In this document: positions 1-7,249 of the stretch, piece by piece | How positions within the stretch are numbered: the first letter of the stretch is position 1 | Layout: every line of letters starts with the position of its first letter | Assembly: GCA_903919975.1 (NCBI GenBank) | Contig: CAIXKE010000023.1 | Span: 62,001 to 126,000, forward strand | Origin: Akkermansiaceae bacterium | GTDB lineage: Bacteria > Verrucomicrobiota > Verrucomicrobiia > Verrucomicrobiales > Akkermansiaceae | Direction of reading: 5' to 3' | Length of the DNA: 64,000 nt | The notes under the pieces: generated by a model | Database searches by the model: none | What the model saw: the letters and a program-made list of their open reading frames with translations, nothing else | Told to the model about the DNA's origin: nothing | Program-made: the position numbers and the translations under genes

Positions 1-273
1 ACCCAACTCCTTCGCATGCTCCAAATAGTTTTTCCCCACGCACACCAATTTCGACGGCCGGTTCACTGGCGGCCCCAAACGTTCCCGCGCATCCACCTCG
101 CCCCCTCCCGGACATCCATCCGCCACCCACTCGGCCAAGGCCTCCAAGCCACCTGTCGCGAAAAAACCCTCGTCGTAATCTTGAAACTCACCACTCGCAT
201 CCACCCGCCGGCCATTGGCCAGCAAAACCCCGGGCTCCTCGCGGCCCTCATCACCGAATCGGATCAATCTCAT
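1..273 (-). CDS. Fumarylacetoacetate hydrolase (FAH) family protein, N-terminal part only
   Basis: The first 91 codons of a minus-strand gene that runs off the left edge. Translation from the ATG at 273 gives MRLIRFGDEGREEPGVLL, an N-terminal strand region with an ALAEW segment, then RLGPPVNRPSKLVCVGKNY followed by LEHAKELG. This last part is the entry to the FAH catalytic fold, where family members read P-x-K-I-V-C-I-G-x-N-Y-x-x-H. Members cleave or isomerise C-C bonds in 2-hydroxy-dienoate or acylpyruvate substrates using a divalent metal; the metal ligands lie beyond the window, so the substrate cannot be named. The reading frame is open to base 1. No convincing ribosome binding site precedes the ATG. 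Confidence 0.75.
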   Translation of the reverse strand, partial: MRLIRFGDEGREEPGVLLANGRRVDASGEFQDYDEGFFATGGLEALAEWVADGCPGGGEVDARERLGPPVNRPSKLVCVGKNYLEHAKELG

Positions 274-520
274 GCAGCTTGTGTAGTCGATTCCTAAGAA
301 TCCCCAAATCCGAAAACAAAAAAAAATCCGAAAACAAAAAAAGAAGCGGCCCGACCGATCATCCCCTAAGGAAAACCCAATAACCTTGGAGGCATCTCAG
401 TCGGACCGCCTTGTCTTGCGACGCGGCACCCATAGCGCAAATCCCCGCATCCCGCAACAGAAATCCAGAAAATATTCGCAACATTCCCCCGGCAGGTCGG
501 ATCCGGCCAAACTAGGGAGC

Positions 521-704
521 CACCACGCTCCCGCAGCACAAGCGGAAGCAACGCCAATGAACCGCACGAAGCTCCCATAAGGAGGCACCACACTCCTGTG
601 GTGCAAGCGGAAGCGGGGTCTTTGAAAAGCGCGAAGCTCCATAAGGAGGCACCACCTTATTGTGGTGCAAGCGGATGCAAGGTCTTTGAAAAGCGCGAAG
701 CTCC
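521..704. repeat. Three tandem copies of a ~60-bp dispersed repeat
   Basis: Three head-to-tail copies start at about 521, 586 and 650 (spacing 65 and 64 bases). Each begins with CACCAC, has GCAAGCGGAAGC (or a close variant) in the middle and ends in CGAAGCTCC. Copy 1 has CCAATGAACCGC before the end; copies 2 and 3 instead share GTCTTTGAAAAGCGCGAAG. A fourth copy lies at 2062-2115. The rest of 274-856 contains no gene I can support; apparent reading frames here are translations of the repeat. Confidence 0.75.
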
Positions 705-856
705 TCCCCAAAGGCTTTCCATCCGCATCCACGACAAGAGTGTCGTAGCTCCGCGGTTCAACATCTTCTTCTTCCTCTTGGCCTTGCGTCTTGTGTCTTC
801 CCCCCATCGAAAATCTCCATTTTTGACTAATTACCATATTGATTTATCAATCAGCC

Positions 857-2048
857 ATGAATCTGGATCCCCTCTCGAGTCCCCGTCATTTAAAGACGCT
901 TGCCCCCAGCGTCACATGCAAGGATTTCCAGCCATCGCCATCACCGCCCCAGACAATCCGGGAAAACGACATTGGCCCGTGAACTCGGCGGGGACCGTCC
1001 CTACGCCAGTTTGGAAAATCCGGATGTGCGCCGCTTCGCCGACGAGGATCCGCGTGGCTTCCTCTCCCAGTTTCCGGATGGTGCGGTGCTCGATGAAATC
1101 CAGCGCTGCCCGCCGCTTTTTTCCTACCTCTAGGGCGTCTTGGATTCCGACCGCCGTATGGGACGTTTCATTCTCACCGGTTCCCAGCAATTCGGAATGA
1201 TCGAGGCCATCACCCAGTCACTTGCGGGTCGCGTTTCCTTGCTCAATCTCTGGCCATTTTCCCTAGCCGAGCTGCAGGCTGCGAATCGCGCGCCGGCCAC
1301 GCTCGATTCCCTTCTCCATGCCGGGCTCTTCCCGCCAATCCACGGCCGCCAAGTGGACTCTGATGCATGGCTCCAAAGCTACGTCGCAACCTACCTGGAG
1401 CGCGATGTCCGCATGCTGACCAAAGTCCAAGACTTGGCCGCCTTCCAGCGTTTCCTTCAATTGTGCGCGGGGCGCGTGGGTCAATTTGTGAACTTCTCCT
1501 CACTCGCGTCGGATGCCGGCATCAGCCGCGCCACTGCCGAGTCATGGCTGTCGGTGCTCCATGCTGGATTCATCGTGTTCTTAGCCCGACCCCACTTCAC
1601 CAATATCTCGAAACGCCTGATCAAAGCTCCCAAAATCTATTTCACCGATCCAGGGCTTGCCGCCTGGCTCATCGGCATCCGCACGGCCGACCATCTCCGC
1701 ACCCATCCGCTGCGCGGTTCGATTTTCGAAAACTGGGTGATGACCGAACTCGCGAAGGCCGCAGCCCACGCCGGACGCGCACCATCCATCGGTTTTCTTC
1801 GTGACAAGGAAGGTCATGAAATCGATGCCATCATCGAGAGCGACAACGTCCTGCATGCCATCGAAGCGAAATCCGGTCAAACCATCCCATCCGATGCCTT
1901 CAAAGTCCTCGACTTCTGGCGGCCGAAACTTCAGCCCGGCAAAACATCCCGCTCATGGCTGATCTACGGCGGCGACACTCCCCAATTCCGCGAACATGTC
2001 ACCGTCCTGCCATGGAACGGCCTAGCTCCACTCCTCAACCAAATCTAA
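857..2048 (+). pseudogene. Broken AAA ATPase of the DUF4143 type
   Basis: Homology to the P-loop ATPases with a C-terminal DUF4143 nuclease-like domain can be followed across several reading frames. The likely start is ATG 857 (MNLDPLSSPRHLKTLAPSV). Near 905-955 the frame shifts: the sequence before the P-loop (FPAIAIT) and the P-loop itself (PRQSGKTTL) lie in different frames, consistent with one lost G at the expected GPRQSGKT. The frame from 900 continues through VLDEIQRCPPLFSYL to a TAG at 1131-1133, where a Gln codon is expected, and then continues in the same frame through GRFILTGSQ to the natural end at 2048. The DUF4143 part (IYFTDPGLAAWLIG, FENWVMTEL, GHEIDAIIE) is intact. At least one frameshift and one nonsense codon make it a probable pseudogene. 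Intact relatives are often mobile or toxin-antitoxin-like, but their role is poorly known. Confidence 0.8.
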
Positions 2049-2061
2049 GCCAAAAATCAAC

Positions 2062-2115
2062 CACCACACCCCTGTAGCGCAAGCGGAAGCAAGGCCAATG
2101 AACCGCGCGAAGCTC
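2062..2115. repeat. Fourth, isolated copy of the ~60-bp repeat
   Basis: Starts CACCACACCCCTGTAGCG and ends CCAATGAACCGCGCGAAGCT; closest to the first copy at 521. It lies just downstream of the ATPase pseudogene, so copies bracket that gene in direct orientation. Apart from this, the repeat at 2444 and a possible promoter at 2549, I see nothing in 2049-2723. Confidence 0.7.
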
Positions 2116-2443
2116 TCCCCCTTGACTCCCTCTTCATTGAAGAATTTGAACAGGAGCACGCAGAGAATGACCATCGGAGGGCTTTCCAAGCTGACCATGG
2201 ACCCGCCATTTCGCCCATTCATGCGCTTTTCAAAAAAAGCGGCCCGCAGGAGGCTCATACAAAATCCATTTTTTAGATTTTTCGCGCCTTTTTGCGGCCA
2301 AAATAAAATGAAACCCAGGTCCGATCACAGTCCTCGACGCCTCCTCCGCGTTTCGCTTCCGCCCGCCCCAGCGCGCCAGCTCTCTTCCCCCCAATAACGA
2401 ATAACCAACAACCTCTCCCCCATCCCCCACCGATTTGCGTCCT

Positions 2444-2485
2444 TTGCGCCTTCTTGACCTGCCGTAGCCTTGGCGAAGGAGGTTG
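2444..2485. repeat. Left copy of a perfect 42-bp direct repeat
   Basis: This 42-base stretch, which contains TGCCGTAGCCTTGGCGAAGG, recurs without a mismatch at 4915-4956 in the same orientation. A shorter 26-base match lies at 38441-38466. The two full copies enclose the secreted-protein pair at 2724-4644. Confidence 0.85.
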
Positions 2486-2548
2486 CGGTCAACCTCTTCT
2501 CTTCGTTTAGTGTCTTGTATCTTCAAGTCCGTCTTTTAAAAAATCACC

Positions 2549-2577
2549 TTGTCACCCCCACTTTCTGCTGTTATTTT
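2549..2577 (+). promoter_or_regulatory. Possible sigma-70-type promoter for the secreted-protein pair
   Basis: TTGTCA at 2549-2554 and TATTTT at 2572-2577 are separated by 17 bases. Transcription would begin near 2584, giving a leader of about 140 bases before the ATG at 2724. Judged by eye only. Confidence 0.35.
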
Positions 2578-2723
2578 CACACATGTCCTATGAATCCGCA
2601 AATGCATTGTGCCCGGGACCTCCACCGCCACATCTCCAAAACGGCCTCGTCCCGACCCCAAAAACCCACTCGCCTCAAACCAACTCCCGATTTTCCTGCC
2701 ATCCCAAAAAAAACTCCATTCTT

Positions 2724-3890
2724 ATGAAGCTCTCCAAATACGCTTTGATCGCCGCAGCCTTCATTCTGCCTGCCGCCGCGCAAACGGCTTATACGAGCCC
2801 GGTGGGGTATGTGAGCCAGACTTGCCTTAAAAGCTCTGACACATTTATAGGTGTTCCTATGCGCCAACCAGCGGTCGCTGCAGCTGCCCTCACCTCAAAT
2901 CCAGTCATTGGACCGTCGGCCAGCCCAGTCGTCCAAGCGGATCAAGCTCTGCTTGTCATAACGGGAGCTGCTTTTGGGTCTTATGGGGGCACTCACTACG
3001 TGAAGTTCACTTCTGGTGGTGATAATGGTAAATTTTTCGCTATTGTTGCAAATGACACCACGACAATCACGATTGATTTGAACGGGGACACCCTAACTTC
3101 CGTCAACGGCAACACATTCTCGGTAAATAAGTTCTGGACTCTAGAAACTCTGTTTGACCCCGCTGTTACAACAAATAGCGCGCTAACAACCGGCAATGCG
3201 ATTGTCAACTCCGCGACCATTTCCAACGCAAACCGCCGCACTCAAATTCTTTTTGCAGATACTACCACAGCTAACATTAATTTGGCAACATCTGCAATCT
3301 ATTATGTATTAGCTGCACAGGTTGGACCTCCTGCCACCGCTGCTCAGTGGCGGAGAGTCGGTGACGCTACTCTAGCGAATCAAGGCGGAGTCCAGCTCTG
3401 GCCAGACATTCCTCTTAAGGTCCGTCATCCTGTATCAGTTACAAGCGATACAACTTATACTTGTCCAGGCGAAGTGGATTCCGGCAATACTGTCATTCCT
3501 CTGTACACTCGTATTGGAACTTCAACGGCTCAACGTGACAACCCGAGAATGTTAACAAGGCCTGTTGACGTGACGCTCAATGGCTTGAATTTGGGGGGGG
3601 GCGCAGCTTTCGTCACGTCCAATACAATATCCAATGCAAATCGCCGTGATACTCTTTTGGTCTTTAATAATTCCACAGCCGCCTTCAATAAGTCGGCAAG
3701 CGCGATATATTATTGGTTGGCGGCACAAGTTGGCCCTCCTGCCACGCCTGCTCAGTGGAGGAAAGTGGGGGATGCAACCTTGTCTGACGTCGGAACAGAT
3801 GTGATTCCCGCCGGCAGTGGATTTGTTATCCGTAAATATGGCACGGTTGATGGCGCGACATCATTTTGGAATAATACTCCAACATACTGA
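2724..3890 (+). CDS. Secreted protein of a Verrucomicrobia-associated family (TIGR02597-like)
   Basis: 388 residues from the ATG at 2724, chosen because it begins a clean signal peptide (MKLSKYALIAAAFILPAAAQ, likely cleavage near residue 20); the frame is open for 47 codons further upstream but that part is proline-rich with no signal. The mature start AYTSPVGYVSQTCLKSSDT and GVPMRQP resembles an uncharacterised Verrucomicrobia family that I believe is TIGR02597; no function is known. The body has an internal duplication: SNANRR, then SAIYYVLAAQVGPPATAAQW with RRVGDATL, and later SNANRR, SAIYYWLAAQVGPPATPAQW with RKVGDATL. The duplicated blocks lie in the middle and C-terminal thirds. No membrane anchor or sorting tail is seen. 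The gene is visibly AT-richer than its surroundings and is followed after 40 bases by a PEP-CTERM gene, so the two probably form a unit. Confidence 0.6.
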   Translation: MKLSKYALIAAAFILPAAAQTAYTSPVGYVSQTCLKSSDTFIGVPMRQPAVAAAALTSNPVIGPSASPVVQADQALLVITGAAFGSYGGTHYVKFTSGGDNGKFFAIVANDTTTITIDLNGDTLTSVNGNTFSVNKFWTLETLFDPAVTTNSALTTGNAIVNSATISNANRRTQILFADTTTANINLATSAIYYVLAAQVGPPATAAQWRRVGDATLANQGGVQLWPDIPLKVRHPVSVTSDTTYTCPGEVDSGNTVIPLYTRIGTSTAQRDNPRMLTRPVDVTLNGLNLGGGAAFVTSNTISNANRRDTLLVFNNSTAAFNKSASAIYYWLAAQVGPPATPAQWRKVGDATLSDVGTDVIPAGSGFVIRKYGTVDGATSFWNNTPTY

Positions 3891-3930
3891 ATGTGAAAAA
3901 TTCAGCAAATGACTTAAATCAAGATACGAT

Positions 3931-4644
3931 ATGAAAACAATTAAATATGCCAGCCTAGTGCTCGGACTGTTTGCTCTAGGCAGCTCAGTGAATGCCGCGA
4001 TTACGATCAGCGCTTCGTTTGGTCAGGCCTTTAACACCGATGGAACGACACCGGTTGCAACCGGCACTTTGTGGGCTTTGATTGTTGATGGTGGAGATGG
4101 CACGCTTCCTGGTGGTTTGACTGCCAATACCTCGCTCGCAGGTCTCGTTGCCGCGAACGGTGCCAGTGCTACAACTTTAATTAATACGACATTTGATGGA
4201 GTCGATTTTACGCTTGGAACACTGTTTGGCACGGACACAGTATTCGCTTTGGGTGGATTTACTGGACTTGCTGGCGCACCTGGGACAGCCGCTCCAGTAT
4301 TGGAACTGACAATAGGCACTTATGGTGTAGCTGTTGGCAGAGTTTACGGCTTCTATTTCTTTCCTGGAAAGATTTTCACAACTCAAGGCGCTACATACAC
4401 TGCTGACGCATCTGTTGGAGGCATTAACTCCTCCATCACTGACTCAGGCGCTGGATTTGATTCCGGAATGGTCATTCCTTCGGACGGCGCCACAGCTGCT
4501 CAAGGAGCCCTTACGAATGCGGGTGGTGATCTGGGAGGCAGTATGTCAGATAGTAGTTTCGCCGCAGTAGCCATCCCCGAACCATCCGCCGTGCTTCTAG
4601 GCTCCCTAGGCGCGCTCTTTCTCCTTCGCCGCCGCCGGAACTGA
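3931..4644 (+). CDS. PEP-CTERM sorting-signal exported protein
   Basis: 237 residues. It has an N-terminal signal peptide (MKTIKYASLVLGLFALGSSV, cleavage near NAA) and a C-terminal tripartite sorting tail: IPEPS at the start, a hydrophobic stretch (AVLLGSLGALFLL) and a terminal RRRRN. This is the PEP-CTERM arrangement recognised by exosortase, which removes the tail during export in bacteria that make exopolysaccharide. The middle (about residues 25-210) is low-complexity, rich in Gly, Ala and Thr, has no Cys, and shows no domain I recognise. No exosortase gene is in the window; a possible partner is the CAAX-protease-related gene at 43466. Like its neighbour it has a lower GC content than flanking genes. 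Confidence 0.85.
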   Translation: MKTIKYASLVLGLFALGSSVNAAITISASFGQAFNTDGTTPVATGTLWALIVDGGDGTLPGGLTANTSLAGLVAANGASATTLINTTFDGVDFTLGTLFGTDTVFALGGFTGLAGAPGTAAPVLELTIGTYGVAVGRVYGFYFFPGKIFTTQGATYTADASVGGINSSITDSGAGFDSGMVIPSDGATAAQGALTNAGGDLGGSMSDSSFAAVAIPEPSAVLLGSLGALFLLRRRRN

Positions 4645-4749
4645 AGATGGATCCGTCGTCGCTTGGGCGATGACGGACAAGCCATGGAAGTGAAGACCCC
4701 GGTTTTGCTGGGTCGATTCATGGGAGGGCTTGATCTTGTGAATAAAATT

Positions 4750-4770
4750 GTAGTCCAGGACTTCAGTCCG
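4750..4770. repeat. 21-bp dispersed repeat with palindromic core (copy 1)
   Basis: GTAGTCCAGGACTTCAGTCC plus G; the core GGACT-TC-AGTCC is self-complementary. An identical 21-base copy lies at 45545-45565. Beyond these repeats the 4645-4999 spacer holds no gene I can support. Confidence 0.7.
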
Positions 4771-4914
4771 TTCTTCCGGCAGAAAAGTTGAACGCGAATA
4801 CCCCCAGCAACTCGACGCAGCAGGCTGCGAAGCAAAAGCGGCAGCAGGCTGCACGCAGTCCAAACCCTAGCGTTTTAAGTTCCATCATCCCCGCTTTGCG
4901 TCCCTTTGCGACCC

Positions 4915-4956
4915 TTGCGCCTTCTTGACCTGCCGTAGCCTTGGCGAAGGAGGTTG
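4915..4956. repeat. Right copy of the perfect 42-bp direct repeat
   Basis: Identical over 42 bases to 2444-2485 and in the same orientation. Together they bracket the two AT-rich secreted-protein genes, about 2.5 kb apart. Confidence 0.85.
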
Positions 4957-4999
4957 GGTCAGGGGGATAGCCGTTGTGCGCAAGGAGAGGGGCGCACGA

Positions 5000-6532
5000 T
5001 TACATCAACCTGGCACCTGCTTCGGCGAGTTCGGAGCGCTCGCCGCGGTTGAGGGCGACGTGGGCGGTGAACGGTTGGCCTTTCAGGCGGTTTCGGGTGT
5101 AAACGAGGCCGTTGCTGCGACTGTCGACGTAGGGGTTGTCGATTTGCGCGGGGTCGCCGACGAGCACGAGTTTCGAGTCACGGGACATGCGGGTGACAAT
5201 GGTTTTAGCTTCCTGCGGCGTGAGTTGTTGGGCTTCGTCGAGGATGAAGAAGCGGTTAGGAATCGAGCGGCCGCGGATGTAGCAGAGCGCTTCGATTTCC
5301 AGGATTCCTTGCTCCATGAGGATTTCGTAGGGCTTTTTCGCGGTGGCGGGTCCGGCGCCGGTGGGTTTTTGCTGTTTCCTGCGAGGACCGAGTGGGGTGG
5401 TCGGGCGCATGAGAAGGTCGAGTGCGTCATGGATCGGTTGCAGCCAAGGCCGCATCTTTTCGTCGAGCGAGCCAGGGAGAAACCCGAGTTGTTCGCCCAT
5501 GGCGACGACCGGGCGGCTGACGGTGATGCCGGTGTAGCGGCGGTTGAACATTTCATGCAATCCGGCGGCCACGGCGACGAGTGTTTTCCCGGTGCCGGCA
5601 TGGCCGTAGCAAGTGACGAGGGAGATTTCCGGATTGAGCAAGGCGTCGATCAGGCAGCGCTGGCCGAGATTGAGAGGCTTGAGCGATTGGCCGTCGGGGA
5701 TTTTCAGAACCTCGGGAATATTGAGGGGAACGAAGCGGCCGTCTGGGGAGAGGCGGGCGGGGATCGTTTGTTTCTCGCCGGCTCCGAGCAGCACGTATTC
5801 GTTGATGGCCACTCCTTGGATGCGGTCCTCGTGGACGGTGAGCTCCCCGGCGCTGGCGAAGCGTTGGAGTTCGTTGACGTCGACCTCGATACGGCGGACC
5901 TCGTAGTTTGAAACCTCGCGGGCGTCCACCTTATCGTTGAGGTAATCCTGGCACTCGATGCCCACGGCGCGGGCTTTGAGTTGCATATTGATGTCTTTCG
6001 TCACCAGCACGACCGGGGCCGTGTTGTATTGCATCAACAGAAGGCAGGCGGCCATGATCCGGTGATCGACCCGTTCGCGGTCCGGGAAAATCCGGTGGAA
6101 GCGGTTGAGGATATCCGAGTTTTTCGGGCAGCTTGCCGGATCGTAAATCACCAGGCGCACGGTGCCGCCAAAGGGGGTGGTGACTCCTTGAGTGACCATT
6201 TCCGAGCTGGAAAACATTTCCGTCAAGCGGCGGTGGACGCGGCGGGCATTGGCACCGCGCTCGGTTTGCTCGGATTTGAATTTATCGAGCTCCGCCAGGA
6301 CATCGACGGGGATGCACAAGTGGTTCTCCTTGAAGCGCTCAAGCGAGGCGGGGTCGTGCAGTAAGACATTGGTGTCCAGCACGTAATTTTTCACGAGTTG
6401 GGACGGAGCGGTCAGGCCGAAATCCGCGGGTTTCACCACTTCGGAATCCGCTCGCCGCCGTTTGGAGGAACCTTGGCCCGGTGAACTCTCTTCGAATAGC
6501 GCGCACTGGGGGTCGTCGGAACGGTGAATCAT
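5000..6532 (-). CDS. PhoH family protein: PIN domain plus PhoH ATPase (YlaK type)
   Basis: 510 residues if translation starts at ATG 6532 (MIHRSDDPQ); the frame is open 27 codons further, but that part looks unlike the family. Residues about 50-180 form a PIN-type nuclease domain, opening with NYVLDTNVLLHDP (an acidic Asp ligand) and containing VLAELDKFK. The C-terminal half is a PhoH P-loop ATPase with Walker A GHAGTGKT, the SRPVV segment after it, and Walker B FFILDEAQQLTPQEA. The same architecture occurs in B. subtilis YlaK and mycobacterial PhoH2, for which RNA unwinding and cleavage have been reported; a role in RNA turnover is therefore inferred. No operon partner lies on either side. 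Confidence 0.88.
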   Translation of the reverse strand: MIHRSDDPQCALFEESSPGQGSSKRRRADSEVVKPADFGLTAPSQLVKNYVLDTNVLLHDPASLERFKENHLCIPVDVLAELDKFKSEQTERGANARRVHRRLTEMFSSSEMVTQGVTTPFGGTVRLVIYDPASCPKNSDILNRFHRIFPDRERVDHRIMAACLLLMQYNTAPVVLVTKDINMQLKARAVGIECQDYLNDKVDAREVSNYEVRRIEVDVNELQRFASAGELTVHEDRIQGVAINEYVLLGAGEKQTIPARLSPDGRFVPLNIPEVLKIPDGQSLKPLNLGQRCLIDALLNPEISLVTCYGHAGTGKTLVAVAAGLHEMFNRRYTGITVSRPVVAMGEQLGFLPGSLDEKMRPWLQPIHDALDLLMRPTTPLGPRRKQQKPTGAGPATAKKPYEILMEQGILEIEALCYIRGRSIPNRFFILDEAQQLTPQEAKTIVTRMSRDSKLVLVGDPAQIDNPYVDSRSNGLVYTRNRLKGQPFTAHVALNRGERSELAEAGARLM

Positions 6533-6643
6533 GAGGATGTTGAGGTAAACAAGTCGTTTTGGCGGGCGATAGTGGACGCGCCACCGGCCCACCACCGGCA
6601 TGCGCGGTGCCAAATCGAGGCGGCGAATCTTGATGGCATTTAA

Positions 6644-6765
6644 TCAAGACACATTGACTATCTGCAGATCCTTCGGGATGACAATCCCCAAATGGCGATT
6701 TTCACGCAGGGTCTCTCCTTCGGTGTTGTAGGCCATGAGTGTGGTGATGCCGTTGGGATCGGTTT
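6644..6765 (-). pseudogene. C-terminal scrap of an RHS/YD-repeat protein
   Basis: Reading leftward, one frame gives EGLKTDPNGITTLMAYNTEG followed by ETLRE and then a non-homologous tail ending at TGA 6646-6644. The D-P-N-G-x-T-T-x-x-x-Y-N-x-E-G pattern is that of RHS/YD repeats (T-D-P-N-G-x-T-T-x-x-x-Y-D-x-x-G). Only one repeat unit remains and nothing upstream continues it, so it is a remnant at best. The match is short, so confidence is limited. Confidence 0.4.
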
Positions 6766-7111
6766 TCAAACCCTCACCCGCAGGTTTCGCATACTCCACA
6801 GATGGCCTTTCGCCCCGCTGCCGCTGCCCCTCATCGCCCGCGCGCCGTTCTTCCGCTTCGGCCCGAACCGCTCCCGCGCATTCGCGAACGCCTCGTTCAC
6901 AAATTCTTTACTGCCGATCACCGCGCCGTCCGTAAAATACCGCACCCGGCACCGCAGCATCTTCGCCATTCCTCTTCTTTCCACCGCCCACCGCTTCGCC
7001 ATAACTGCTCCAGCGATAATCCACCGGATCGTACACCATTCCCGCTCTAACCGGATTCAAATCGATATACGCCGCCATTGCGCTCTTCTCACGAACCCGC
7101 CCTATCGCCAA
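6766..7111 (-). pseudogene. REP-associated tyrosine transposase (RAYT) remnant, C-terminal part
   Basis: Two minus-strand frames together recover the end of a Y1/RAYT-type transposase. From 7111 the frame reads AAYIDLNPVRAGMVYDPVDY and RWSSYGEAVGGG, a hallmark segment of this family. The homology then jumps frame near 7000 and continues as RVRYFTDGAVIGSKEFVNEA, FGPKRKNGARAMRG and LWSMRNLRVRV, the usual C-terminus. The catalytic HUH and Tyr region, which should lie upstream (above 7111), is missing. RAYTs mobilise REP-like palindromes, and such palindromes are abundant in this window, but this copy cannot be active. Confidence 0.75.
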
Positions 7112-7249
7112 AGTTTCAGCCCAGCAAAAAGATTTTCTGATTTTTTGTCTATCACTTCGTAATATCAGCCTCTTCGTAATATCTCACTTTTAATAGCCTG
7201 CCGGTTTGCATACCCGTCTTCCCGAATGTGGGAAAATGAATCGGGATAT

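Noticed and set aside
521-704. Possible CRISPR array
   Set aside because: Units are contiguous 60-bp repeats without unique spacers of constant length, and no cas gene is near.
598-1200. A 200-codon frame covering the repeats and the start of the ATPase
   Set aside because: It reads repeat DNA and only passes through the ATPase frame between the two lesions; not a gene of its own.
4925-5911. A 328-codon plus-strand frame
   Set aside because: Antisense to phoH, which has clear PIN and P-loop motifs.
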